Of a stretch of DNA of 64,000 bases, positions 43,568 through 54,674 are shown in pieces. Below the pieces are notes generated by a model. It made no database searches. It was not told the origin of the DNA and worked only from the letters and a program-made list of their open reading frames with translations. The stretch is taken from the NCBI GenBank assembly GCA_963851085.1, contig CAWKNX010000022.1:46050-110049 (forward strand). Reading direction: 5' to 3'. A program made the translations under genes and the position numbers. Source of the DNA: DATFVJ01 sp963851085 (lineage in GTDB: Bacteria > Actinomycetota > Actinomycetes > Streptosporangiales > Streptosporangiaceae). Positions within the stretch are counted from its first letter, which is position 1; every line of letters begins with the position of its first letter.

Positions 43568-43987
43568 TCACGCTTCACCGACCTCACGTTTGACGAACTT
43601 GCACTTCATAGGAAGCTTGTGCATGGCCCGCCTGAGCGCCTCTCTTGCGACAGTCTCCGGCACACCCGACAGCTCGAACATCACCCGTCCTGGCTTCACG
43701 TTGGCGATCCACCACTCGGGTGAGCCCTTACCGGAACCCATCCGGGTCTCCGCGGGCTTCTTGGTCAGCGGACGGTCCGGGTAGATGTTGATCCACACCT
43801 TCCCGCCACGGCGGATGTGCCGTGTCATCGCGATTCGGGCTGCCTCGATCTGCCGGTTCGTGACATACGAGTGCTCAGCGGCCTGGATGCCGTACTCACC
43901 GAACGACACCCTGGTGCCGCCCTTGGCGACACCCGTCCGGTCGGGCCGGTGCTGCTTACGGTGCTTGACCCTGCGCGGGATAAGCAT
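43568..43987 (-). CDS. rplP: 50S ribosomal protein L16
   Basis: 139 residues (MLIPRRVKHRKQHRPDRTGVAKGGTRVSFGEYGIQA), usual length. GGKVWINIYPDRPLTKKPAETRMGSGKGSPEWWIANVKPGRVMFELSGV is canonical. Three bases after rpsC. Its 3' end is copied downstream as a micro-ORF. Confidence 0.98.
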   Translation of the reverse strand: MLIPRRVKHRKQHRPDRTGVAKGGTRVSFGEYGIQAAEHSYVTNRQIEAARIAMTRHIRRGGKVWINIYPDRPLTKKPAETRMGSGKGSPEWWIANVKPGRVMFELSGVPETVAREALRRAMHKLPMKCKFVKREVGEA

Positions 43988-43990
43988 TGG

Positions 43991-44853
<863 letters not shown>

Positions 44854-44854
<1 letters not shown>

Positions 44855-45726
44855 TAGCGGGTCCTTTCCTTCGGCGAAGTCTCTGCCTGGCCGGTGTCAC
44901 CGTCTCCGGCGTCACCCTCTCCGGCGCCGGCGCTCTCGGCGGCCGCGCTCTCCTCGGCGGTCGCGCTCTCGGCGGCCGCGCTCTCCTCGGCGGTCGCGCT
45001 CTCGGCGGTCGCGCTCTCGGCGGTCGCGCTCTCGGCGGTCGCGCTCTCGGCGGTCGCGCTCTCGGCGGTCGCGCTCTCGGCGGTCGCGCTCTCGGCGGTC
45101 GCGCTCTCGGCGGTCGCGCTCTCGGCGGTCGCGCTCTCCTGGGCCGTCGCGCTCTCTTCAGCTGCCGCGCTCTCCTCGACCGCCGCAGCCGCGTCTTCCG
45201 CAGCCTCGGCCGCGCTCTCCGCAGCCTCAGCCGCCGCGGTGGCGCTCTCGGCGGCCGCGGTCGCACTCTCAGCCGCCGCGGTCGCGGCGCCGGACGGACG
45301 GCGCCGTCCCGGCCGCCTCAGCCGCGCCGCGGGTCCGGCCGCCTGTTCCGGCCGCGCGCCGCTGCGGCGCCCCGCCGCCGGGCTCCCGCCAGGAGCTTGC
45401 TCGGCGATGATCACCGTGATGTGGCTGGTGCGCTTGTTGATCCGGTATGCCCGGCCCTGCGCCCGGGGCCGGAACCGCTTCAATGTCGGGCCCTCGTCGA
45501 CCCACGCGCGGCTCACCACGAGCGCATCGCGGTCCACGCGGCCAGTGGTCTCCGCATTGGCGATGGCGCTGGCGAGCACCTTGCCGACCGGGTCGCTGGC
45601 GGCCTGCGGCGCGAAGGCGAGCACCGCCTGCGCCTGGCCAGCAGGCAGCCCGCGAATGAGGTCCACCACGCGGCGGGCCTTCCGGGGCGTGACGCGGACA
45701 TACCGCGCCTGAGCCCTGGCTTCCAT
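44854..45726 (-). CDS. rplV: 50S ribosomal protein L22 with 175-residue repetitive extension
   Basis: 290 residues, more than twice the usual 110-125. The core (MEARAQARYVRVTPRKARRVVDLIRGLPAGQAQAVLAF ... RAYRINKRTSHITVIIAE) ends at about residue 110. The tail is Ala/Arg-rich, then Ala/Glu/Ser-rich with uninterrupted SATAE pentapeptides, ending DGDTGQAETSPKERTR. In the ribosome the L22 loop lines the exit tunnel and its ends face the surface, so the tail is probably solvent-exposed. The stop overlaps the rpsC start. Confidence 0.95.
44937..45150. repeat. 15-bp tandem repeats in the rplV tail
   Basis: Nine perfect consecutive copies of CTCGGCGGTCGCGCT (45001-45135), with degenerate copies on both sides. 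In frame they encode the SATAE pentapeptides of the L22 extension. A classic slippage-prone, length-variable array. Confidence 0.95.
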
Positions 45727-45818
45727 CGCTTCCCTCGCTTACTTCGTTCCAGCGGAATGTGGTGTCGGGTGGTCCCCGTGGACGTGTGTCGGTGCCACAA
45801 CAATCGGTACCACAGCAC

Positions 45819-46097
45819 TCAGCGCCGGCTGCGCCGGTCGTCCCTGACGTGGCTGCGGAAGGTCCGCGTTGGCGCGAACTCACCGAGTTTGTGGCCGACC
45901 ATCGCCTCGGTGATGAACACCGGAACGTGCTTGCGGCCGTCGTGAACCGCGATCGTGTGGCCGAGCATCTCCGGAACGATCATGGAGCGACGCGACCACG
46001 TCTTGATCACGTTCTTGGCGCCCTTCTCGTTCTGCACGTCCACCTTTTTCATCAGGTGGTCGTCGACGAAAGGGCCCTTCTTCAGGCTACGAGGCAT
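45819..46097 (-). CDS. rpsS: 30S ribosomal protein S19
   Basis: 92 residues (MPRSLKKGPFVDDHLMKKVDVQNEKGAKNVIKTWSRRSMIVPEMLGHTIAVHDGRKHVPVFITEAMVGHKLGEFAPTRTFRSH), canonical. Upstream, 46098-46315 is a repeat-containing gap instead of the usual short spacing to rplB. Confidence 0.98.
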   Translation of the reverse strand: MPRSLKKGPFVDDHLMKKVDVQNEKGAKNVIKTWSRRSMIVPEMLGHTIAVHDGRKHVPVFITEAMVGHKLGEFAPTRTFRSHVRDDRRSRR

Positions 46098-46124
46098 CGC
46101 TGGGTGCTCCTACCGCTTCTTCTG

Positions 46125-46290
46125 TTGCTGGCCCGGGGGTCGACTCCCCGGAACCCCCCGTAAGGCTGCACCGGGCCGAAAGAGAACTCCGCGCAGCCGT
46201 TAGGACTGTGCCGGCCCGGGGGGACGACCCCCCGGGATCCCCCCGCAGACCGGTGGGTGGTTCGGCCCGCGCAGCCGTTAGGGATTGTGG
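46125..46290. repeat. GC-block repeats between rpsS and rplB, related to the 91-bp repeat
   Basis: Two imperfect units each made of a GGGG-CGA-CCCC block, GGAACCCCCC or GGATCCCCCC, and CGCAGCCGTTAGG. The same modules make up the 91-bp tandem units at 33.6-33.8 kb, on the opposite orientation. Confidence 0.7.
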
Positions 46291-46315
46291 GTTGCCACTG
46301 GTTATGCATTGACGT

Positions 46316-47149
46316 CTACCGCTTCTTCTTGCCGCGCCGACGGGTGATGAGCCGGTCGCTTGGCTTGTGAGCCTGACGGGTGCGCCCTTCCGGCTTGCCC
46401 CACGGGCTCACCGGGTGACGGCCGCCGGAGCTCTTGCCCTCGCCGCCGCCAAGCGGGTGGTCGACCGGGTTCATGGCGACACCGCGTACTGTCGGGCGGC
46501 GGCCCTTCCACCGGTTGCGGCCGGCCTTGCCGAGCTTGATGTTGCCCTGCTCGGCGTTTCCCACCTCGCCGACGGTGGCGCGGCAGCGGATGTCGACGAG
46601 CCGGATCTCACCCGAAGGCATCCGCAGATGTGCGCTGGCGCCTTCCTTGGCGAGCAGTTGCACGCCCGCACCCGCCGAGCGGGCGATCTTCGCACCGCCG
46701 CCTGGCCGCAGCTCGATGGCGTGCACCACGGTGCCGGTCGGCACGTTCCGCAGGGGCAGGCAGTTGCCCGGCTTGATGTCGGCCCGGGGACCGCTCTCCA
46801 CCTCGTCGCCCGGGCCGAGACCGTGCGGGCACAGGATGTACCGCTTCTCACCATCGGCGTAGTGCAGCAGCGCGATGCGCGCCGTGCGGTTCGGGTCGTA
46901 CTCGATGTGCGCCACCTTGGCGGGCACACCATCCTTGTCGTCCCTGCGGAAGTCGATCAGCCGGTATGCGCGCTTGTGGCCACCGCCCTGGTGCCGCGTC
47001 GTGATACGGCCGTGCACGTTCCTGCCGCCCTTGGAGTGCAGCGGGCGGACCAACGCCTTCTCCGGGTCGCCGCGGGTGACCTCGACGAAGTCAGCGCCGC
47101 TGGCGCCACGCCGCCCCGGCGTCGTCGGCTTGTACTTACGGATGCCCAT
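46316..47149 (-). CDS. rplB: 50S ribosomal protein L2
   Basis: 277 residues (MGIRKYKPTTPGRRGASGADFVEVTRGDPEKALVRPL). PTVRGVAMNPVDHPLGGGEGKSSGGRHPVSPWGKPEGRTR, the peptidyl-transferase-side loop, is intact. 32 bases after rplW. Confidence 0.98.
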   Translation of the reverse strand: MGIRKYKPTTPGRRGASGADFVEVTRGDPEKALVRPLHSKGGRNVHGRITTRHQGGGHKRAYRLIDFRRDDKDGVPAKVAHIEYDPNRTARIALLHYADGEKRYILCPHGLGPGDEVESGPRADIKPGNCLPLRNVPTGTVVHAIELRPGGGAKIARSAGAGVQLLAKEGASAHLRMPSGEIRLVDIRCRATVGEVGNAEQGNIKLGKAGRNRWKGRRPTVRGVAMNPVDHPLGGGEGKSSGGRHPVSPWGKPEGRTRQAHKPSDRLITRRRGKKKR

Positions 47150-47181
47150 TGATGTTCTCGCTCCTGTGGATCGGCCGGCGG

Positions 47182-47481
47182 CTAACCGGTCGGGCCGAAG
47201 ATGTCGATCCGGTCACCCTCGGCCAGGCTCACGATGGCCCGCTTGGTGTCACGCCGCTTGCCCCACCCGTACCGGGTCCGCTTGCGCTTGCCCGGGCGGT
47301 TGACCGTGTTGACCTGAGTCACCTTGACCCTGAACACGGCCTCCACCGCCTGCTTGATCTGGGTCTTGTTGGCGTCTGGCGCGACAATGAACGTGAACTT
47401 GCCGATGTCGCTGAGGCCATAGCTCTTCTCCGAGACCACCGGACGGATCAGGATGTCCCGTGGATCGCTGATCTTGTTCAC
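47182..47481 (-). CDS. rplW: 50S ribosomal protein L23
   Basis: 99 residues from a GTG at 47481 overlapping the rplD stop (GTGA). DPRDILIRPVVSEKSYGLSDIGKFTFIVAPDANKTQIKQAVEAVFRVKVTQVNTVNRPGKRKR is canonical. L23 is the docking site for SRP and trigger factor at the tunnel exit. Confidence 0.98.
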   Translation of the reverse strand: MNKISDPRDILIRPVVSEKSYGLSDIGKFTFIVAPDANKTQIKQAVEAVFRVKVTQVNTVNRPGKRKRTRYGWGKRRDTKRAIVSLAEGDRIDIFGPTG

Positions 47482-48152
47482 GGCCGTGCCTCCTTCTGCC
47501 GCGGCCCGGTACCGGGCCCAGTGGGGATGGCCCTGGCGGTGAACTCGGCGAGCGCGTCCTCGGTGAAGACCACGTCGTCACTGGCCACCACGTCGTAGGT
47601 ATTCAGCTGGCCGGCTTCGAGCACGCGCACGCCTGGCACGTTGCGCAGGCTCTTCCAGGTGACCTCGTCCCCGGCGCCGACCACGACGAGCGCGCGTGGC
47701 GCGGCTGTGATCGTCCGGAGTACCAGCAGCGCGTCCTTCGTCCTCGGCGCGTCACCCTCGACGAAGTAGCTGACCACGTGCACCCTGCCATCGCGTGCCC
47801 GGTCGGACAGCGCGCCCCGCAGCGCCGCGGCCTTCATCTTCTTAGGTGTCCGCTGGCTGTAGGAACGGGGCGTCGGGCCGTGCACGACACCGCCGCCCGT
47901 GTAGTGCGGCGCACGGACGGAACCCTGACGGGCCCGGCCGGTGCCCTTCTGCCGGTACGGCTTCTTGCCGCCACCGCGGACTTCGCCGCGGGTCTTGGTG
48001 TCGTGCGTACCCTGGCGCGCCGCGGCCTGCTGCGCTACGACCACCTGATGAATCAGGGGCACATTCACTTTGGCGTCGAAGATCTCATCGGGCAGCTCGA
48101 CGGTCTGGCCCGTGTCGCCTGCCGGTGAGACGACGCTGACGACAGCGCTCAT
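47478..48152 (-). CDS. rplD: 50S ribosomal protein L4
   Basis: 224 residues. The tunnel loop (GTHDTKTRGEVRGGGKKPYRQKGTGRARQGSVRAPHYTGGGVVHGP) and the globular parts LSDRARDGRVHVV and LRNVPGVRVLEAGQLNTYDVVASDDVVFTEDAL are normal. In E. coli L4 represses the S10 operon; not tested here. Three bases after rplC. Confidence 0.98.
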   Translation of the reverse strand: MSAVVSVVSPAGDTGQTVELPDEIFDAKVNVPLIHQVVVAQQAAARQGTHDTKTRGEVRGGGKKPYRQKGTGRARQGSVRAPHYTGGGVVHGPTPRSYSQRTPKKMKAAALRGALSDRARDGRVHVVSYFVEGDAPRTKDALLVLRTITAAPRALVVVGAGDEVTWKSLRNVPGVRVLEAGQLNTYDVVASDDVVFTEDALAEFTARAIPTGPGTGPRQKEARP

Positions 48153-48155
48153 CCG

Positions 48156-48860
48156 CTACCTCGCCTTCCCTGGCTGCCCGGTCGCCGAAGACAGAGACAG
48201 CTGGCCAACCGGGGTCTTCGCGGCACTCCGGACGAGCACGAGCGTGCCCTTCGGGCCTGGGACCGCGCCCTTGATCAGCAGCAGGCCCCGGTCCATGTCG
48301 ACCGCGTGCACAAGCAGGTTCTGCGCGGTCGTCCTGGTGCCGCCCATGCGGCCCGCCATCCGGAGACCCTTGAAAACACGCGCCGGGGTGGCGCAGCCGC
48401 CGATCGACCCGGGTGAGCGGTGCTTGCGCTGTGTTCCGTGCGAGGAACTGAGGCCGCGGAAGCCGTGCCGCTTCATCACGCCCGCGGTGCCCTTGCCCTT
48501 GCTCTTACCGGTCACGTCGACCCGCTGGCCCGCCTCGAACACATCGGCGGCGACCTGCTGGCCGAGGGCGTATTCGGTCGCGTCGTCGGTCCGGAGTTCC
48601 ACCAGGTACCTGCGCGGCGTGACCCCAGCCCTGGTGAACTGTCCCGCGACAGGACGGCTCACCTTAGCGGGATTGATCTCGCCGTAGCCGAGCTGTACGG
48701 CCGAGTAACCGTCGCTCTGCGGCGTACGTACCGCCGTCACCACACAGGGACCGGCCTTGACGACGGTGACGGGGACGATATGTCCGTCGTCGTCGAAGAC
48801 CTGGCTCATGCCGAGCTTCTCGCCCAGCACTCCCTTGATCTGCCTAGCTGGCGCAGCCAT
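48156..48860 (-). CDS. rplC: 50S ribosomal protein L3
   Basis: 234 residues from MAAPARQIKGVLGEKLGMSQVFDDDG at 48860; five more codons upstream are possible. GKSKGKGTAGVMKRHGFRGLSSSHGTQRKHRSPGSIGGCATPARVFKGLRMAGRMG is canonical. 11 bases after rpsJ. Confidence 0.98.
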   Translation of the reverse strand: MAAPARQIKGVLGEKLGMSQVFDDDGHIVPVTVVKAGPCVVTAVRTPQSDGYSAVQLGYGEINPAKVSRPVAGQFTRAGVTPRRYLVELRTDDATEYALGQQVAADVFEAGQRVDVTGKSKGKGTAGVMKRHGFRGLSSSHGTQRKHRSPGSIGGCATPARVFKGLRMAGRMGGTRTTAQNLLVHAVDMDRGLLLIKGAVPGPKGTLVLVRSAAKTPVGQLSLSSATGQPGKAR

Positions 48861-48871
48861 GTCAGTAGTCC

Positions 48872-49180
48872 TCAAAGCTTGATCTCGATGTCGACGCCCG
48901 CGGGCAGGTCGAGCCGCATCAGCGAGTCAACCGTCTTGGGAGTCGGGTCGATGATGTCGATCAGGCGCTTGTGCGTGCGCATCTCGAAGTGCTCGCGCGA
49001 GTCCTTGTACTTGTGCGGCGAGCGGATGACGCAGTATACGTTCTTCTCTGTCGGCAGCGGCACCGGGCCTGCGACGCGCGCGCCGGTGCGCGTCACGGTC
49101 TCGACGATCTTGCGCGCCGAGCTGTCGATGACCTCGTGATCATATGCCTTGAGCCGGATGCGGATCTTCTGTCCCGCCAT
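48872..49180 (-). CDS. rpsJ: 30S ribosomal protein S10
   Basis: 102 residues (MAGQKIRIRLKAYDHEVIDSSARKIVETVTRTGARVAGPVPLPTEKNVYCVIRSPHKYKDSREHFEMRTHKRLIDI), canonical. First gene of the S10 operon; 177 bases separate it from tuf. That gap holds a strong hairpin plus a 17-base duplicated CCCTGTGCCGTGC motif. Confidence 0.98.
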   Translation of the reverse strand: MAGQKIRIRLKAYDHEVIDSSARKIVETVTRTGARVAGPVPLPTEKNVYCVIRSPHKYKDSREHFEMRTHKRLIDIIDPTPKTVDSLMRLDLPAGVDIEIKL

Positions 49181-49305
49181 GAGGCTTCGGTGTCCTTCGC
49201 TTGAGTGTGCCGCTGTGTTGCCGTGTTGTGCCCTGTGCCGTGCTAGCTGCCCTGTGCCGTGCCAGCCCGTCGTTACTGCGTCGGCTATCGGATGGCGGTT
49301 ACGTA

Positions 49306-49348
49306 GTGCGGCGGCCGGGCCGCCATGTCAGCGGACCGGCCGCCGCAC
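49306..49348 (-). terminator. Probable terminator downstream of tuf
   Basis: Perfect 13-base arms GTGCGGCGGCCGG (49306-49318) and CCGGCCGCCGCAC (49336-49348), ten bases after the tuf stop on the minus strand. There is a second small stem in the 17-base loop and no U-run. It separates the str operon from the S10 operon. Confidence 0.7.
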
Positions 49349-49357
49349 CAACGACCG

Positions 49358-50551
49358 TCATTTGAGGATCTTTATAACCCGCCCCGAGGCGACGGTCCGG
49401 CCGCCCTCGCGGATCGCGAACCTGAGGCCTTCCTCCATCGCGATCGGCTGGATCAGCTCGACCCGCATCTCGGTGTTGTCGCCCGGCATGACCATCTCGG
49501 TGCCCTCGGGCAGGTAGACCACGCCGGTGACGTCCGTGGTGCGGAAGTAGAACTGCGGGCGGTAATTGTTGAAGAACGGCGTGTGCCGGCCGCCCTCTTC
49601 CTTGGACAGGACGTAGACCTGCGCCTCGAAATCGGTGTGCGGGGTGTTCGTGCCCGGCTTGATGACCACCTGGCCGCGCTCGACGTCCTCGCGCTTGATC
49701 CCGCGGAGCAGCAGGCCGACGTTGTCGCCCGCCATGCCCTCGTCGAGAATCTTGCGGAACATCTCGACGCCGGTGATGGTCGTCTTCATCGGCTTTTCCT
49801 TGATGCCGATGATCTCGACCTCGTTGCTGGTGTGGATCACGCCGCGCTCGATCCGGCCGGTCACCACGGTGCCGCGGCCGGTGATGGAGAAGACGTCCTC
49901 GATCGGCATGAGGAACGGCTTCTCGATGTCGCGCACCGGCTCGGGGATGCTCTCGTCGCAGGCGTCGAGGAGCTCGACGACCTTCTCGCTCCACTCGGCG
50001 TCGCCCTCGAGCGCCTTCAGCGCCGACACGCGTACCACCGGTACGTCGTCGCCGGGGAACTCGTACTCGGTGAGCAGCTCGCGCACCTCAAGCTCGACGA
50101 GCTCGAGGATCTCCTCGTCGTCCACCATGTCCGCCTTGTTGAGCGCGACCACGATGTAGGGCACGCCCACCTGGCGCGCGAGCAGCACGTGCTCACGGGT
50201 TTGCGGCATCGGGCCGTCGGTGGCCGCCACCACGAGGATGGCGCCGTCCATCTGCGCGGCACCGGTGATCATGTTCTTGATGTAGTCCGCGTGACCGGGG
50301 CAGTCCACGTGCGCATAGTGCCGCTTCTCGGTCTGGTACTCGACATGCGCGATCGAGATCGTGATGCCGCGTTCCTTCTCCTCCGGCGCCTTGTCGATCT
50401 GGTCGAACGGAGTGAACGGATTGAGGTTGGGGAACTTGTCGTGCAGCACACGGGTGATCGCCGCGGTCAGCGTGGTCTTGCCGTGGTCGATGTGCCCGAT
50501 GGTGCCGATGTTCACGTGCGGCTTGGTCCGCTCGAACTTGGCCTTCGCCAC
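49358..50551 (-). CDS. tuf: Elongation factor Tu
   Basis: 397 residues (MAKAKFERTKPHVNIGTIGHIDHGKTTL). G1 GHIDHGKT at 19-26, DCPGHADYIKNMITGAAQMDGAILVV, NKADMVDD (G4), GVEMFRKILDEGMAGDNVGLLLRGI and QPIAMEEGLRFAIREGGRTVASGRVIKI. Last gene of the str operon. An 85-bp gap from fusA holds its ribosome binding site (GTAGGAGACACC). Confidence 0.99.
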   Translation of the reverse strand: MAKAKFERTKPHVNIGTIGHIDHGKTTLTAAITRVLHDKFPNLNPFTPFDQIDKAPEEKERGITISIAHVEYQTEKRHYAHVDCPGHADYIKNMITGAAQMDGAILVVAATDGPMPQTREHVLLARQVGVPYIVVALNKADMVDDEEILELVELEVRELLTEYEFPGDDVPVVRVSALKALEGDAEWSEKVVELLDACDESIPEPVRDIEKPFLMPIEDVFSITGRGTVVTGRIERGVIHTSNEVEIIGIKEKPMKTTITGVEMFRKILDEGMAGDNVGLLLRGIKREDVERGQVVIKPGTNTPHTDFEAQVYVLSKEEGGRHTPFFNNYRPQFYFRTTDVTGVVYLPEGTEMVMPGDNTEMRVELIQPIAMEEGLRFAIREGGRTVASGRVIKILK

Positions 50552-50636
50552 TGGTGTCTCCTACAGATTCTGAGCCGTGAGGCGTACGTTCTTCACTGAT
50601 CTCGCGTCGCTTGGCGACTTCGGTTTAAGCCCGATG

Positions 50637-52733
<2,097 letters not shown>

Positions 52734-52804
52734 TTCCTGCTGTCCTCGTTCTTTCTAAGTCGTTACGTCGTGTCTGGGCGGGCCCGTTCGCGGCTGGCCG
52801 GTTG

Positions 52805-53275
52805 TCACCAGCGGTAGTGCGCGAATGCCTTGTTGGACTCGGCCATCTTGTGGGTGTCCTCGCGCCGCTTGACGCTGGCGCCGAGGCCGTTGCTCGCGTC
52901 GAGAAGCTCGTTCATGAGCCGCTCGGTCATCGTCTTCTCCCTGCGCGCCCGTGAGTAGCTCACGATCCAGCGCAAGGCCAGGGTGGTGCTGCGCGAAGCC
53001 CGCACCTCGACAGGCACCTGGTAGGTCGCGCCACCGACACGGCGGCTGCGCACCTCGAGGGTCGGCTTGACGTTGTCGAGCGCACGCTTGAGCGTCACGA
53101 CAGGGTCGTTGCCGGTCTTGTCCCTGGCTCCCTCGAGCGCCCCGTACACGATCCGCTCCGCAAGCGACCGCTTGCCGTCGAGCAGCACCTTGTTGACGAG
53201 CGCGGTAACGAGCGGTGAGCCGTAGACCGGGTCGGTGACGAGCGGCCGTTTGGTCGCGGGGCCCTTGCGCGGCAT
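52805..53275 (-). CDS. rpsG: 30S ribosomal protein S7
   Basis: 156 residues (MPRKGPATKRPLVTDPVYGSPLVTALVNKVLLDGKRSLAERIVYGALE). GGATYQVPVEVRASRSTTLALRWIVSYSRARREKTMTERLMNELLDASNGLGASVKRREDTHKMAESNKAFAHYRW is canonical. One base after rpsL. Confidence 0.99.
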   Translation of the reverse strand: MPRKGPATKRPLVTDPVYGSPLVTALVNKVLLDGKRSLAERIVYGALEGARDKTGNDPVVTLKRALDNVKPTLEVRSRRVGGATYQVPVEVRASRSTTLALRWIVSYSRARREKTMTERLMNELLDASNGLGASVKRREDTHKMAESNKAFAHYRW

Positions 53276-53276
53276 G

Positions 53277-53651
53277 TCAGCTCTTCTCCTTCTTCGCGCC
53301 GTAGCGGCTGCGGGCCTGCTTACGGTTCCGGACGCCCTGGGTGTCGAGTGAACCGCGGATGATCTTGTACCGTACCCCCGGGAGGTCCTTTACCCTGCCG
53401 CCTCGCACCAGCACGATCGAGTGCTCCTGGAGGTTGTGGCCCACACCTGGGATGTACGCGGTGACCTCGATCTGGCTGGTCAGCCGCACCCTGGCGACCT
53501 TGCGGAGAGCGGAGTTCGGCTTCTTGGGTGTGGTCGTGTAGACGCGCGTGCAGACCCCGCGGCGCTGCGGGCTGCCCTTGAGCGCCGGAGTCTTATTCTT
53601 GGCCACCTTGTCCTGGCGGCCCTTCCGGACCAGCTGCTGGATCGTGGGCAC
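53277..53651 (-). CDS. rpsL: 30S ribosomal protein S12
   Basis: 124 residues from a GTG at 53651 (VPTIQQLVRKGRQDKVAKNKTPALKG), the usual length. Lys43 (TTPKKPNSALRK) and Lys88 (GGRVKDLPGVRY), the residues whose change gives streptomycin resistance in other bacteria, are wild type. First gene of the str operon; its upstream region is repeat-rich and separated from rpoC by about 5 kb. Confidence 0.98.
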   Translation of the reverse strand: MPTIQQLVRKGRQDKVAKNKTPALKGSPQRRGVCTRVYTTTPKKPNSALRKVARVRLTSQIEVTAYIPGVGHNLQEHSIVLVRGGRVKDLPGVRYKIIRGSLDTQGVRNRKQARSRYGAKKEKS

Positions 53652-54309
53652 CGCGTCTCCGTCCTCTGTGCGTGCTCCCGGCACGCTGTCGTCCTCTAGC
53701 ACGTGCCTCCCGGCACGCTTTTTGGCCTGCTACAGACCCCGCAAGCGGCGGTTCCATGCCATCTCACCTGCGGGTTCCTCTGTCTCGCCGACCCCCGTGG
53801 TCGGGCGTGTCGCCGACTCCGGGGCACACCGGGCCACAAGAGGCCTGTCGTCGAGGAGAGGAGGTCCCACGCGCCGCGTACCCCGGCCCAGTAGCTCCCG
53901 GGTCCGGAAGGCCGAATGGCGCGCCCGCGTGCCCATGGTGTCACGGGCACGGAGACAGAGATTACCGCCGCCCTGCCCACAGGTCAAAACGACGGCTCGC
54001 CGCCATCATTCCAACGCCGCGTACACCCCAGATAATCCCGAACGGCTGCCGCTTAGCTCAGCCATCATCAGCCTAGCCACTCACACCTGTGTGGGCGAAC
54101 CCCACCCGCGGCGCGTCGCTCCTGTACCAGTGTCACCCTCCCCGGGGGGCGCCTCAGCCGCCGGCGGCAACCCTGCCCGTGGAAGCCGCCCTTCGCGTTC
54201 ACGTCCCGGGATCTGCTGCCCGCCCTTGGCGTTCAGCTAGGTGCTGCCCCAGCGATGGCCCATTCCTGGGGCAGGAGCACCAGGAAGGGGCCATCGCCGG
54301 GGTAACGCG

Positions 54310-54545
54310 CGAGCACCGCCCAGCGCCGCAGCGGGCGCTTGCACGGCCGCGGGCCCTCGATGCGAGCTTGAGAAAGGCCGGCGGATCCTTTGATTACATG
54401 ATCGCGGTAACTTTGCCGCGTTATTTTCCGAATAGTTACCGCGCTCATGAAGCCCCGCCGTCACCACGGCAGCCATTGCCCGCAGTCTGCCCGCCGCACC
54501 GCCAAGGACGAGCGGCGCGCGGCTAGAAACCCGAACGCCGCTTAG
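54310..54545. repeat. Composite repeat R, copy 1 (with embedded 57-bp element)
   Basis: Module order: GCCCAGCGCCGCAGCGGGCGC ... CTTGAGAAAGGCC, then the 57-bp palindrome (54395-54451), then ...AGGACGAGCGGCGCGCGG and AAACCCGAACGCCGCTT (near 54530). The same order recurs at 55518-55812. Confidence 0.75.
54395..54451. repeat. 57-bp palindromic dispersed repeat, copy 3
   Basis: Starts TACATGATCGCGGTAACTT and ends AGTTACCGCGCTCATGAA, so each arm has one or two changes from copies 1 and 2; total length is again 57 bp. Lies between rpsL and the TipA-like gene. Confidence 0.88.
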
Positions 54546-54635
54546 CCGCCCGCCCCCGCGCCCGGCGGGTCGTATACGACCCGCAACGGCACTTTCACGG
54601 TCATCCCTCACTGGGAGACGGGCCCGCAAACGCGC

Positions 54636-54674
54636 TTGACCCTCACGTAGCGGGAGGCTGCACAGTGGTCCACG
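54636..54674 (+). promoter_or_regulatory. MerR-type promoter of the TipA-like gene
   Basis: -35 TTGACC at 54636-54641 and -10 CACAGT at 54661-54666 are separated by exactly 19 bases, the over-long spacer typical of MerR activators. The spacer carries the imperfect dyad CCTCACGTAGCGGGAGG. Transcription would start at about 54673-54674, at the GTG start codon. Confidence 0.75.

Larger units (their letters stand above)
53652..54635. other. About 1-kb noncoding region upstream of rpsL
   Basis: No gene supported. It has two near copies of GTGC(T)CCCGGCACGC (53670 and 53703) in the rpsL leader, an inverted repeat of CGATGGCC...CCTGG with CCAGG...GGCCATCG (54253-54295), the third 57-bp palindrome and the first copy of a larger repeat. 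It must contain the rpsL promoter. Confidence 0.55.

Noticed and set aside
44937..45150. CRISPR or minisatellite outside genes
   Set aside because: In frame in rplV and encodes a uniform pentapeptide; it is coding.
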